Shown here: positions 27,421-41,400 of the stretch, in pieces | How the letters are laid out: each line of letters opens with the position of its first letter | Numbering within the stretch: position 1 is the first letter of the stretch | NCBI RefSeq assembly: GCF_003590095.1 | Contig: NC_039498.1 | Location: forward strand, 4,402,001-4,466,000 | Length of the DNA: 64,000 nt | DNA from: Trichoplusia ni | Taxonomy: Eukaryota; Arthropoda; Insecta; Lepidoptera; Noctuidae | Reading direction: 5' to 3' | Notes under the pieces: model-generated | The model's input: the letters and a program-made list of their open reading frames with translations, nothing else | What the model was told of the DNA's origin: nothing | Databases searched by the model: none | Translations under genes and position numbers: made by a program

Positions 27421-27978
27421 GCTTGCAAGGGCAAGGGTATTTAGTAAGGGCAAATTTTAAAAGCATGTTCACTAACATATATAGAAAACGTGTTCTTATA
27501 AATACCTGTAATGTACACATTCATACATCCAACCATGATTCCAAAGATAAACATCGTATTAAATCGATCTGTTGATGTCAAATACAATACCATCTCAGCG
27601 ATCGCACAGAAATAGAGTAATGTGCTTAACACCTGCCCTTCCCATGATGTTACATTCTACCTTTGTCCACTACCTATATACTGCGTTTGTGTCGGACCAC
27701 TGCACCGCCCGGTGTAATCAGAGCAGGAATTAATTAACAATCTCATATTAATCACAGATCGGAATATCGATAGAACCTAATTGCTTAGCTTGTGACCTAG
27801 TTAAAGCATTGTTCTTAATTTAAAACCTATCAAGTATATCTCTGAAATACCTGAAAGAGACAGCTATCTTTAAATAGCTGTTATTAAAAAAGCTTAAACA
27901 TAATTAATAGGTGTTTGTTCGAAGAATAGACAGTAAGTACCTAAGTCTACATGACGAAGCCTGCCAATAAGGACGCAG

Positions 27979-27998
27979 CTTAAAAGTGTACTTTTAAG
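27979..27998. repeat. Perfect 9-bp inverted repeat
   Basis: CTTAAAAGT and ACTTTTAAG face each other across two bases, forming a 20-bp palindrome-like site. It is in intron 1, with no known role. Confidence 0.5.
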
Positions 27999-28593
27999 TC
28001 TCTGCCGATATCAGGTCATTCTTTGTAACAGACTACTTTTGTACTCTGCGGCGATCGCTGGACGGCTAAGCTCCTCGGATTAGTTCCTGATAATTGCGTA
28101 CAAGAACGTATTATAGAGTGCTTTATATAGCAGAAATACTGCTTGTTCAGATAATTACTTGATATTTTTTATGATTAACCGTATTTCGGTCTGAAGCAAT
28201 TAAGCAGCAAGTACTTTTAGAAAACCATTTCTCACTCAATTTTATCTACCTATAACTTCAACACGCAATGAAATTGAACCGTCACAATTTAGTTTTCGAA
28301 ATGTTCATAAAAAATCTCAAGGAAACGCATCAGAATCAACATGAAAGTGAATATAAACATAATAGTCGGCGACTCGATGAAAAATGTTTGTGAAATCTAA
28401 TTCGGTAGAATTCACGCGACACTCGCGGCCCGCATCTATCAATGCTGGTTGACAACCAAGGTATGATGGTCTTCATCATCGCGAGTATTTATAGCAGTGT
28501 CGAAATAATCATCCTTGCTCAAATATGCAGACTGAATATTATTTCTGTGTTGTTTTGGAACTAGGTGTAATTTAGTCATTGCTGAGCGGATAG

Positions 28594-28850
28594 TCTATAC
28601 TAATATATAAAGCTGAAGAGTTTGTTTGTTTGTTTGAACGCGCTTACCTCAGGGACTACTGGTTCAAATTGAAAAATTATTTTTGTATTGAATAGACCAT
28701 TCATCGAGGAAGGTTTTAGGCTACATACATACCATCACGCTGCGATCAATAGGAGCAAAGATATAATGGAAAATGTGGAAAAAACAGGGCAGGTATAAAT
28801 TATAACTTATATCTTATATCCACGCGGACGAAGTTGAGGGCAACAGCTAG
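28594..28850 (+). mobile_element. Lep1-like non-autonomous Helitron, copy 3 (best preserved)
   Basis: It begins TCTATACTAATATATAAAGC, continues with GAAGAGTTTGTTTGTTTGTT, and ends GAGGGCAACAGCTAG, followed by T at 28851. At about 257 bp it shares most of its length with the copy at 2942 and with the reverse copy at 16220. The preceding base is G rather than the usual A. It is non-coding. Confidence 0.9.
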
Positions 28851-31800
28851 TAGGTAATATAAAGATAGACTACCTAGTTTCGTACAACGTTTATAATAAT
28901 ATTTAACGATTAGAAGGAAATTTGGAAAAAGTAACTCCAAAATCATAGAAGATCCATCACATTTCACAAAAAGCTAGATCCAAACATAGATTTTGACTGG
29001 TACAGCCAAATAAATCGTTTTCGATGAGACTTCGTCGGTTTTCCATAAAAGCGGGTACATGCTAGAAAAAGTAGCATGCGAGTCACAGCAGGTGGTGAAA
29101 ATAAACTCACAAAAGGGCCGTTTGCGCGCGTCCCCGGAACAACGACGTTAGAAAGTCAAAGGGTGCGCGATGGACGGCGCGCCAGAAACGCGGCCTTTAA
29201 AAAATCCTATTACTTTTTTGCCTGTCCACTAGATTCGAACATTGTTCGCCGAAAGTGCCCGAAAACAAAAAAAAACTGAACTGAAAATATTTTTCGAGGG
29301 TTTCCGACTCTGCGTAAATCGTACGTAATATTAATATTTGACACTAATTTCAACAAATACAAACGTGTCATCTATATCCGAATGATCTCTTAGTTGTTGC
29401 AGGTAGGTAATAAATAATAACTGCCTTTGAAAGTACATTACATACGTTCATTGAAGCATTCTCTGTAACGCAAAAAATCCTTATAAAGCGAGGTTCGCAG
29501 CTAACGATTAAAAAATATATCGATTACGCTCCGAAAATCACTGCGAGCGGCTGTGGATTAAAGGTTTTTCATTTTGACAACGTTTATCAAAATATTGCGC
29601 TCATACTCATACAAAAAGGTATCTAAATCTATGTTTGCATTGCTGTTTTTTTATTAACCATCCCATTTTATTTTTACAGGAATATATTGCAAGCGGCTTT
29701 GAATAGTCAACCGAACGATATTTTTTTCTGTCAACTATTTTATAGTTTATTTGCCTCCGAAATTAAAATAAACATACGTAAATTTTTTACTGAACATGGA
29801 TTTGTATATTCCTATGAATATGTTTTATTAATCAAATGAATGCTGGCAATGCATTTAGAAACGTTTTTACATCATAAAATATAAAAGTTTGAAAAGCTTA
29901 ATGAGCTTGCTCGATGCTTCCTCACACAAACGTGCTAATTCACTGGCATGTTTAACTTGTGCAGTAAAAGTAATGTAAAACAAGTACGTATTTCATTCCC
30001 TCTCCGGGCAGGTTTCACTAAACTCATTTTTAAAGTTAATTAAAGCATCCTACACACATGTCATAGCCCGTGACGTAGATTGTTGCGGGGACATTAAAAC
30101 AAGAGCACAATGTACACGTAATTGTTGTGACAGATTCCCACTGGGTCACCGTTGACATTTATATTGCGTTGTTCAGATGCCGCATTACATCGAGCTTGCA
30201 GCCAAACCCAGATAAACTATTGCCAGCGTTATGTACTCAGACACATGCTAAACGCTCGAAAAATAGGTCTGCAAGGTAAAATAATAATAATTTTCCTTTC
30301 TCAACAAAAAATAAATCGATGTGGCTAATTAATAAGTATGAAACTCTTAAACTATTGTACAGTGCAGCTCCAATCAGGACAAAGTTCTGGCAGTTGAATG
30401 CAACCTTTCTTAATAGTTAGGCTCGCATCTTGCAACACGATAAAAGCATCAACCTAGTAAGTCCGAAACGGAACTTTATTCATCTGTTAAAAACTTCCAA
30501 GTAATTGTGTTCGGTTTTCTTTACTCTGTGTAGAAAGCTAGGCTTTGATTGTTGCTCCAGTAAATACATGATGGTTAATTAAACGCTACGGCAGGCGTAA
30601 CATTGATATTTAACCTCGGTATTTAACTTTTCGCTCCGTCCGACAGGGTTGTTTTAGAGAATTGACAGCAGCGAGCTGTAGAGCGCTGTCAGAAGCCTCT
30701 CTGTTTTAGAACCGAATTCGTACAATAACGGGTTTGAAAGTCAGATTTGATTGGCGGAACCACTGCGCCGGAAACCCTGCACTGATTTCCTAATATGATT
30801 TGTGCACTTTGAGATTTAGCTAAAACTATTCGAAGTCGTCTCCGAAACGAATTTTACAATTATAGGCGATTGCGATTTTCAGTTACACAACTCCTGCTAT
30901 TTAAAGATAATTGTATGTGCTTTTATAAGATCGGCTAAGAATATGTCGCGTAGGTGGATGTTGTAAGGCGGCTAAAGATAGCCCCTGTCCTCCATCGGAT
31001 CGGCATCGGCTGTGTCTCTGTATAATAATAAGTACTAACAACCCTACAATGTCTAGGGCAGCGTATTCTTATACTAAGACCCTGGACTTGTCAAACACGA
31101 ATACTCACTCTGGGATCTAATAAGTGGCTCTTACTACAGCAGGAGTTGGTTTATAACTTAGAAGTTCTTTGTTCTTATCTAGAATATTTCAGCAATCTAT
31201 GTAAACGCACTTCTCAAAAAGGAAAGTTAACGAAAATGTCAGTAGGGTGAGACAAAAGCTCGTTAAGATGTGCAGTGTGGTGTAGTTAAAGGAGGTCGAA
31301 TGGGAACAATAGTAGTAGGAGATGTCACGTACCTACTCACGGCTAGTCTAGACTCAACAACTCTATTTTATTCAGCAGAATATAGAAATATGACGACCGC
31401 TAGAGATCCCGACAGAGAAAACGACTCCATGCCAACAAAATACAATATTTCTCCCGCATTTTTGTACTAAATAAATACTTGTTTTATATACATAACGCAC
31501 AGAACCCATCTTATAACGCAAAATATACTTCACTCGGAGTGGAATCTAACATAAATATGGAGTATATCAAACTACTGGTGAATGAGAGATTTATAGAAAG
31601 ACACAGTAAATAAAGGTTAGTGGAGATAAACAAGGCGTTAATTGACGTGTTGTTAACGGTTTTATAACGCTTGTTACTAAGCCGGGCTTATAGGAGAGCT
31701 TTCTGACATGAACTTTACACCTTACCGTACACAACGTTATGAAACTACAAAAATAGGTACCTACTGATTACTTACTCACTGTGTTTGATGAATATAGAAC

Positions 31801-32069
31801 AAACAATATGATTTTATCCACATAAGAATACAGGTTGATTTAACTTGATACGATACTAATACAAGCTACTCATTTATCGCTTTCTATTCACCGTTTTTTT
31901 CTTTATCTAAGTCTTTGTTTTCCTACAACGCGAGCTAGTACGATTTCTAGGTTTCTCTGTCTGCACTCAAGTGATGAAGTGACCTATTCTTAGCTTAGCA
32001 TCGCGTCTTGAAAACCTGCTGAAACGTGTACAACATACTGAAAGCTTATTACATATAAACTACTCGTTG

Positions 32070-32255
32070 AATAGGGATGATAACTGGATAAAACACGTAA
32101 AAATATTAGACAAAGATTTTTTCCTTTATGTGAGCAATTAAAATTGACCAAGAACATGCTTTTAAGCTTAAACTAGAGGCCTTTTATGTTACGACTTCGA
32201 AGTTAATACACAAAAGTGACGTCCCATCTAAGTCTGCCGGACAAAAAGAAAATCT
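32070..32255. mobile_element. Degraded MITE related to 24345-24660, right end lost
   Basis: It starts AATAGGGATGATAAC, matching the MITE terminal repeat at 24345 in 14 of 15 positions. About 35 bases in it has GACAAAGATTTTTTCCTTT, matching GACAAGTATTTTTTCCTTT in the MITE, and near its end GGACAAAAAG. The facing right terminal repeat was not found, so this copy is truncated or eroded. Confidence 0.55.
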
Positions 32256-32292
32256 TATCGTTAGTTGAATAATAATTACTTTTGAGTAATAA

Positions 32293-32313
32293 GTTGAGTA
32301 ATAATTACTCAAC
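32293..32313. repeat. Perfect 10-bp palindrome arm pair
   Basis: GTTGAGTAAT and ATTACTCAAC flank a single central A. The left half is itself part of a small direct repeat (TTGAGTAATAA at about 32282 and 32294). Confidence 0.55.
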
Positions 32314-35300
32314 TAACTGATTGTCTGTAAATAGTTTTCATCTCGATACAAATCTACTCAATAGATCACTTCTTTTAAATTGCAGGAGCTATGTTCTGAG
32401 ATACATCTTCTACGTTCTCGTACGTGCAAATTCTATTGAGCACGTAGTTTAAGGTACTTAAAATAACTAAGAAACAGAAGCTACGGTATTTGTACGGTTT
32501 TAATTCGACGACCTAGCGGCAACACGGTCCTAATAGAATTAAATCGTAGATATAGTTTCATCTAAAATATAATACATTTAATAAAGCTTAGAGCAGTGTA
32601 ACCGTTGCATTAAAATAAAAGTACGGCCAATCTAATAATTCTCGCCAAGTGCAAGCCGGGCGTGCCGAGGGAAAATCTAATTCCTGGGTAAGATTGTGTT
32701 AGAGGACTGAAAATATTATTTAGTTCTTTTCATACCAGTGATCGCACATAAATGATTTTATGGAAAATTCCTCTTGCTTACTATTTCAAGTTCGGCTGAT
32801 TGAATAGAATATTAAACCTTAATTTACTTGTCTAATATTATTCGATTTAACAATTGATGGACTGAATAGATTTAGGCCTTCCATACCCCGTTATCTTGTT
32901 TATTGTCAATACTGAAACATATTTCAAGTCAATAATTAATCACTTTAGCCTGATTCACAACAATCCCAGCTCCAAATCTCCGTGTAAGAGGGTTTCGTCG
33001 TCCATTTGAGATGTGATGGCCGATTTGACAATTTAAATTAGGTTACCTAACTAATGGACGATTTTAAACAGTGGTTGCTTGCCAAGTGTCTGGGCCACTT
33101 AAACAATTAAATCTACGAGTAAACGTCAAAAAGTGATATCTCATTTTGTGTTACCAATCTGAAACTGTGTAATTGTATTTTGTCGGTCGTCGCCGTCACG
33201 ACACGACACGACAAAGGAGTTTTGCGGTTCCTGCCCCTACAGTCAGGATCAATTTCTACAAGCTTATGCCATGTACTATAATAGAAATTGCACTAAGATC
33301 GTAAAATCTAAGTTGTCTTTGTGTAATACACGCATTCACAAAAATTATTTTCTATGATTACTTCTCAAGCTACCAAAATAACAATTAACGAGCATAGATC
33401 GAGGCTAAATTATCCCCAGCGTAAAGGGAGACCTTTGTCCCGGCTTTGTGTTCATTATAAGTACTCACAATCGTTCTAATTTAATTATTACAAGGCATTA
33501 ACATATTCATTCCACAAAACTGAGCTTATACAACAAATATTTTCGTAGAACAAGTTAACACAAATATATTTTAATCATCACAGATACGAAAACTGAGAAA
33601 AAACATTACATTAAATGTGCTTATTAAGGCTATTGTGAAAAAAGTATTTTCAGCTTTACAGTAAAATGTTCCCGCTATCAAAGCTACTAAATATGTCTCA
33701 AGGGTCTTTTTCTTGTATTTATTGTTTAAGAACTTAATATGAATCTTCGCTATTCTGCCAAAATATAATGTAAAATTTATGTTGTTACGTTTTAATTGTT
33801 TTAATACCTACAAGAGCTTTGTTCGAGATCATAACCACATAGCGACTTACGTTTCTTCTAATGAAAGAGCTAAAGAAACATCTTAATTTATTATATAGTA
33901 TCAACAACCGTGTATAATAACATTTTCATTGAACGTTACTGGCAGACACCGTTCTGTAAAGTAAAGTAGTAATGCCAAATGCTTTGATCGTCTCTCAGAC
34001 AAAGCGAAACGGAACGTACTCGCAGATGTACATCGAGATTGGAATCGAGCCGAACTATTTACATTCGCTTCCATTTAGCAAATCGATGCAATAGCGATAC
34101 AGCCAGACTAATATTTACACCGCTCAAGGTTAACATTTAAACTGAAACTGAAGAGTCAATCTTTGTCGTTCGAAACAGTAAAGAGATTCGTGCATTTGTC
34201 TCTGAGGTACGGCAAGGCAACTTTAGTATTTATAAGTCGTTTTAAGCGCAGTCGATGCCGTTTCTAGGAATGTGTCTCCCAAGGCGTCTGTTGAACGATT
34301 CAGGTAGAGAAGTGATAGTCCGTGCTCAACGGGGAATTGAATTTACTATGTAACCGGTTACTGTTTAATCGCAAAACACCTCGTGAAAGATGAAAAGTGG
34401 AAAGATTATTGGATGACTTATTTCCTAGACGTGATTGTAATTAAAATCGTCATTGTGAAGAAATTCAATAATTGACCTGCAATATAGGTAGATAAGATAG
34501 CTTTGAAAGATAATTTATTGGAAGTAGGACAGTTTATGAAATTTTGAAGATAACAAATAAAATGCACTAGTAATTCAGTTTAAACTAAGACCAACAAAAA
34601 GTGAAACGCGCTTTATTTTTCACTGAAAGGGAAAAAAACAATTAATTTATAAATACTGTAGGCGATTGCATTGTTTCTAGTTTCAATTATTTTCGCTATT
34701 GAAAGTGACGCGTTTGTTAAGCGCAGACCAATATCTGCATACAGCAGCCGGGCGGCAATCCCTCCAGCTGGTTCCAATACACTGTATTGTACATGGATTG
34801 GCGAATTTCTGTATTGTCCACACCAATCCGCTTAATAATAGTGATCTTTCGAAGGGAAGTGTAGGACTGTTTAGATTTTCCAGTAGGCTTTCGAAATACT
34901 CAAATACAGCAGGCGTTCGACCGCAGCCCGGAGGTTTTTTTTTATTTTACGCTGAAACTTCAAAATGGAGGCACTCTCAAAGGCCCGACTAAAAGGCACA
35001 GGGTGATTGTAGTTAGTTACGCACCGAAGCTCTGCATCGCAGCTATAGCAACTGGGTAACAAATCAAAATTCAAACCTTTTAAGGATTCGATTTCATAGA
35101 TAGACAGAAGAGACTTAAAAAACATAACAGGTTTATCGTTGCCTACAAAACATATTAAATAATAACAAGAGATGTGCAATAAATATATGAATAAGTAAAT
35201 TTCCTTCATATACTAACAACGTTTGGTAGGACACTGTCGTCGAGAACACAATTTACTTGCAAACTAAGCTTTGGCAACCCGATAGCTACTTGCACCTTTG

Positions 35301-36920
35301 ACTGACGTTACCTGTCTCGCAACTCCGCTTACTGCTTTGTGCGTTAAACAATACACAGTAATATGGAATTGAAAGATGAAGAGCACATTAGAAAAATTGC
35401 GATTGCAATACGATTCCGTGTTTTCTTTGGTTTTTCAATTTATATTTACTTTGACTTTCGTATATATGCTTAACATCTTAGTCGACGTAGATTCATGCTA
35501 TAGAATAGTATGCGAAGCTATCACTACTACAAACTTATTACAACTTAAATGCATATCACAATAAACATAATAAAATGCACTTCTACGAGCTCAGGGGTTT
35601 ATGAAAGAAAATCACATTTTACGACATAATGTTATCAAATATTTTCCAGTTTTATTACGCTGGCTTTCAGAACCCCGGCAAACATAACTTGTTAAATAAA
35701 TCATCATTGAAACGAGTTCCTAAAAGCTTGCTTTTAATTAAAAATCCCATTTTCGTGAACATGGTTTTTCATTTACAAAACAGTATCTACAACATGTATA
35801 TTTTACACACAAACTTGTTAAATATTCAACATGCACTATTAAAATGATGGAACTCTTTGTTGAAATCGCAATCAATTCGTATGATTGAACGTTACGTTTG
35901 TTTTAGGTATCAATAATGGAAAACCTTTCGTGATATTAAATAGCAAAAACATAGCGATAGCTACCCGGTATTATCCCGTTACAAAAGCCGGTTTAGACAG
36001 TTATTACAATAGCATATTATGAATAATATCGATATCCGTATTCTAGTGAATACCTAGAAGCATGGCTGATAAAAACTGCAAGCCACGGATGAAAAGAAAT
36101 GTACGAACATAAAAAATCAGTACAAAGTGTAGACGGAAAACTGTGAACTATGTACCTACTTGAATAAATAAGAACTTTTCCAAAGAAAAACAATCTTATT
36201 TTAACCACAAACTAAAATGGTAGGTGAAACACTGAAGATATTTCGGGGATAAATTTTGACTGCTATATGTCTAACTTGATAAAGGACGGCAAGTAAAATA
36301 AATTGGACTGACCTAAAGGTCCTCTTTCAAACATTTCGATAAATCACCCTAATGCATCGGTTTACATAACGCGCATTGGTTTCAAACTATTCACCATCTG
36401 TCGCCCGATCCGGCCTAATTTAAGACATGAATCTTGTTCAAAACTTGTGAAAGTAATATTATAAGAAAAACCTGGAACTAATTCTATAGCAAGCTCTACA
36501 TATGAAATCCTTCCGCTAATATTGTCTGGAACTTGCAGCAACTTATTAAACAGATAAGACGTGTATTACTACATAGATACAGTTAGGTTTAAACTCGAGA
36601 ACAATGGAGAGATTCCTTGAGCATAGTTATGACAAGCAAGTGAAACTTGCAAGGGTGGCTTATTGTCGGCGATCATCTGACTAATTAATTTTATCAACGT
36701 AAGTCGCGGCTTTGGCAACTATCGCTGAATGCAACTCGACGACAATGTTGTTCATTAGTTGCGAGCCGCTGCTAGCTTTCAAATAGTTCTAGCTAAGCTT
36801 GTGAGCTATTTGTCACATTCAATTAATATCGTGTTCCTTCAGAATTATGGTATTTTAGTAATAATTTTCAGTTGAAATTATGAAAAACTTAGGTTTCTAT
36901 AAAAAACAAGTTATATTGCC

Positions 36921-36942
36921 TCACATAGTTACAGCTATGTGA
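36921..36942. repeat. 8-bp inverted repeat
   Basis: TCACATAG and CTATGTGA flank six bases (TTACAG). It is small and has no known role. Confidence 0.5.
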
Positions 36943-38361
36943 CCGTATTTCATTGAAGCGGGATTATAAAGTTGAGCATCTGCATTTTGAGATTAAAAAA
37001 GAAACAGACAGTTTTTTATACTTTCAACTCTAGCTCGGAAAACGAAGCTCATGTTATCGATTCCAAATGCACCCAGAGATTAGAGGAGAATCACATTTGA
37101 ATACCTCTAAAAGCTCTTTTTGCAGAAAGCAACCACAATGCTAATGAATTAAAACGCTCAAGCGATTGAGTTCACATTACTTCTCGCTCGTTCGCTTCGA
37201 AATAGCACGTTTTTGAGTGTGAGTAAAGCTAGGTACCGATTGGCGTTATATTAACAGTCGTGTATTAACGATAGTGTACACTAAGCTTTATTGGCTATGA
37301 TTTATTAACGATGCGAATTTAATACCAGTTTTTTTACGAATCTATTGTTTTCATATATGACGAATCTATAGTTGCATATGGCCGATGTTGAAACTTTAAT
37401 AATACTATACAGTGTTCTTTTAAATTTACATGCGACTTGCCTAAAACCTACGTTAAACGTTTAAATATTAATTTCACTAAACTACACTAGTACAACTGAA
37501 CGTTATTGATACCTATATATTGTATATCGATTCGGCAGTAACTTACCGACGCGAAATCGGATTATCTGATCCTCAAGCCAATTGAAGATGTCATTAGCAA
37601 TGGATTATTATAAGCTCAAATTACACTAAGTCAGAGCTTAATTATTTAATAAAACTTCTTATGTTACAAAATATATTTCTAATTTTCCCTTTGTACTGGT
37701 TTGTAGTTGATCAAAAATCTAAATTACTGTTTGTGCAGTAAGTTTTCTGCGGATACAGTATGTGGAGTAAAAAATATTTCCATTGATGTAAAAATCTATA
37801 GGTGTCCTAAAGGAGAAATGACTAGAGCGTTTCTACAGTAAAAAGACCTCCCGAGTTTGCCTTAATGATGCCCAACTATGCTTCATTAAGAATTGAGTAT
37901 AGATAAATAATTAATGGATCCACCAGCGACAGGATGTTACCGCAAAAGCCGATTAAAGTGTCGCTCACCGACCGAGTGCGTTAATAAAAAAAATACCGCT
38001 TACCGCAAATTATTTTACCGAAATATGGGGTGGTGGTGGTTTTAAAAAGCTTTAAATTCAGTTTTAAGTCATTAAAAGACGGGCAGCGGATTATGCTGTA
38101 ATGAAAAACAAATATGTTAAAACTTATACGTATGAAGTATGTTGGTTCACAACGAACTCAGCTCACCAGCCCGGCACGACATATCACTCAGCTAAAGGAT
38201 ATTATTTAATGCGTAGAGTTGTCGCGTCCATTCTTTATGCACAATTGAATCTTTAAATTGAACATATTACATAACAATGCGCCTGTGATTGGTGGTTGTT
38301 AGCTGCTGGTTTTATAGACCTCTGCTTCGTTACACAATGTAACCAATTGTTTTTGTTATAG

Positions 38362-38412
38362 GCATGTGCAATGGCCGTCGTGAGGAGGCTAGCCCGGCGT
38401 CGTCCCGAGGAC
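38362..38412 (+). CDS. PDE7: PDE7-type gene, exon 2 of the model (51-nt cassette-like exon)
   Basis: A GC-rich 51-nt island in AT-rich sequence, with acceptor TTTTTGTTATAG and a strong donor GAC|GTAAGTAC. Two frames are open. The frame that fits both neighbours reads S-MCNGRREEASPASSRG-H, with the first and last residues split across junctions. Each side has the same phase, so inclusion or skipping leaves the downstream frame intact. The in-frame ATG at 38364 could serve as a start if a transcript began nearby. The sequence is arginine- and serine-rich and shows no family motif. The alternative phase-0 frame (ACAMAVVRRLARRRPED) would not fit the neighbours. Coding status is likely; membership in this gene is inferred from phase. 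Confidence 0.62.
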
Positions 38413-41400
38413 GTAAGTACCTACTTATTTATATACCTATAGACACAATTATAGCGTAAAAAATATGGTATTTATTCGATGAAAATGTATCCATTGATTG
38501 GTGAATTAAGTAAAGTTTTCTTAAAGACACAGCTCGCAAGTTTCCAATACCCAACTTCTTTAGTTTTCAACGACGCGTGCGTTTCTACAAACTCCTATAA
38601 ATTTGTATGGCAGCGGCCTCTTGCATACTTAAATCATCGGATATCGGAGACCGCAGCGTCTCTCGTGCTAATGAGCCGAGAATATCAACTTCGTCGTTTA
38701 ATATTTTATATTAGTTAATTATAAGGTTTTTGAATTTGATTTTTTCTACCAGCAGTCGGTTTTTTCTGGAACTGTTAGGTCTGAATAGGTTCAATAAGAG
38801 ATCACTTGTCTAAAAGGCTACACTGTGACTGTTGCTATGATCCACTTTACAGATAGAGAGATTCTCTAGTTTCATTGATCGTAATGTATCCCATAATTTC
38901 CTTAGCGGGTAAAATAACAAAAAAATGTCCTTCACATCTATAATAATTTGCGGTTGTATTTGACTAAGTAAGCGTAAGTTTTTGGTTAAAACAAGCATGT
39001 CACGTGGCAGATAATCCAATGGTTAAAAATACCAGCACCCCATAGAATGACGTCTTTGAACTGGTCTACTTGAGAAATAACTTCCGTGGTATTATTGGTC
39101 ATTTTCAGCTACGCGGCTAAAAATATCGCATTTCTTTTGTACCAAACTTGGCATTTGAACTTCTTACGCAAACCAAATATGACGGTGTCGCATTGTAAAT
39201 TTCGTTCTTCGCAACAAAGTTTAAGAAACGCTTTATAAAACAAATAGTTTCAAATTACATTATTCTTACAAACATTTCTTCTTGTTTTTAGTTTTAAATA
39301 TTGTTCAGTTTCTTTAGAATTAGTTGGGCAGACCAAGTTACGTCTTCGAAGTTTATCAAGTTTTCAAAGTAAACGAAGTAGCTATTTTGATTTCACTTAA
39401 TTAACAATGTATTTAATATTTCGGTTAACTTCGTAACTTCTTTAGTACTTTGGTATTTTCTTTTTGTTTTATCTACCGGAGTTCTGGGTTAGGTGCCTAC
39501 TGGTGTACCTAGTACCTACTAACTGACATAACCACTTTTTTGACGTTCAATAAAATATGATTTACTTTCCATTCGTTTTTGGAACTGCCTATTAAAGTCT
39601 TACTACTTGTATTTGTTATTTAAAAAGCACGGAAACAATATCGTACAAACTAAGCAATGCTGCAGTTTATTTTCAGTTGCCGTTTGATTTGATAATATTA
39701 TTCTTTGTTCATGCGTTTTTGAATGTCAGAGGGCGGTGTCCAAAGCCGTTAGGACCTTGACTTTAAATTGCTAAGAATTGCAGCTGTTAGTTCAGATTCT
39801 AAACGATTGATAGTTTCATGGGAAATTGTCGTGATGTGCATCATTTTCTAGATCTACTATGCTACATTACGTATTCTTCCAGATTTCTGAGATTAATTTA
39901 AAACTTCAGTTTTTTAGCCTTGAAGAAACATGCAAATACCAAATTAAATTATGGTTAATTTTTATTTTATTTTTTGAAAGAAATGAGAGTATTTTTAACC
40001 TCCAACCGTCATAGCAATGCGATAGCTTATCTGGTCTTCGCGCTAGATATTTTTTGACTTATAAATATGACGACAAATCTCGAAAACTTGAGGAGCTTCT
40101 CAAAAGTCTTTGGCAAAAGTTACCAATACTCAAAATAAACTTTCGGTCAATCATGAAATCAGTTATACGTCTGCCTAAAATTTTGACTAGTGACGATATA
40201 ACGTCAACACGTGAGCATTTGAGTAATCATTCGTTCTCAAGCACAACTAAAATGGCTTCTTTGACCTCCCTAAAATTATTACAATACAACATTATTCCCG
40301 GAAACTTTCGGGGAACTTAACATTTTGAATTTAGTTAAGAAAGTTTCAGTTACCCTGTATTTGCAATTGGTTTGGGGTTTCTTATTATTAAACAAAAATT
40401 GAAATTGAAAATTGAAAAATAAATAAAAATGAATTATTACTTTAACTTACAAATAAGTTTTAAAATCAGTTAGGTAAGGTGATCGTGAAGAAAATATACC
40501 TAACACTGCTAAACGTCAGGACCGCTCATTGGCCGCTGTATGACTTTGCTTCAGATAATAAAGGTACTATATTACTGTCTTGATAACCTTTCATTGTATA
40601 TGCTTATCTCTCAAAATTATACATGAATTGTTAATAACTTATTACACCTATAAAGCGGATATACCTCGCGTATGTAACATCTAATTATCACGCTTGATTG
40701 AATACTAACATATTAATTATCAGCATACAATGATATTGCTCGCCCAAGCGTTTTAATCACTTTGTTAACCCCTCAAGTTCTATTATTGCATGGAGCTATT
40801 CCTTTGTACTTTTAAGACTGAAATAAAACCAGACCTCATTTATTCAGAGTCAAACTTCATTTATTTTTGGGCAAATCAGATTTTTATCCGTCTTTTTCTT
40901 TGGCTAGGTTTTTGGGACAAAAACTGCTACCATTGCGTTGCAGATCCCAGTGTTTTGTAATGTTGTTGTTAGCTTAGGCATGTGTATGCAACAAAATTCG
41001 ATTGCTAGATGAATAAAATTTAAAGTTTGTGCTTTTAAATGGATTGGCACGAACAGGTCGGCGTGCTCAGCTGCGTCTAACCGGGCGGGGCACAGCGGCG
41101 CTCAGTGTGCATGTAGCCAGGCTTTATTAGAAGCTCTCCCCTTATTGTTGTATATCCATACTTAAGAGAGGATTCTCCAGACGGACGTTCCGATTCTGCA
41201 TTTTATTTTATTCTTTCTTTACTATCTACATGCGCGCCGGCCGACCGTCTCGTTTCTAGGGCACGGTAATATTGGGATTTACAATTGAGAGAATCTCAGT
41301 AACAATTTTATGTTATTTATAAATTTGAGAAAGCCAGCCAGGTTTAGTCACGGAGCTCTGGAGCTTAAATCTAATATCGGTATTAAATAAACGACAGTAG

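Larger units (their letters stand above)
8040..38361 (+). other. Long intron of about 30 kb (intron 1 of the model)
   Basis: It is bounded by donor GTAAGT at 8040 and acceptor TTTTTGTTATAG ending at 38361. No other convincing exon was found; open frames of 60-112 codons occur on both strands, overlap each other, and resemble no protein I know. It contains Lep1-like Helitrons (16220, 28594), Helitrons of a second family (16798, 27269), a MITE (24345) and a degraded relative (32070), a LINE/SINE tail (25353), a CA microsatellite (19512) and a 28-bp hairpin (21627). GC-richer patches at about 8645-8960, 10920-10975, 21360-21420 and 29115-29200 stand out but have no recognised function. An unannotated alternative first exon or nested RNA gene cannot be excluded. 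Confidence 0.6.

Noticed and set aside
34699..35209. Overlapping open frames of 97 codons (plus) and 112 codons (minus)
   Set aside because: No recognised domain, no splice context, and opposite-strand overlap typical of chance frames.
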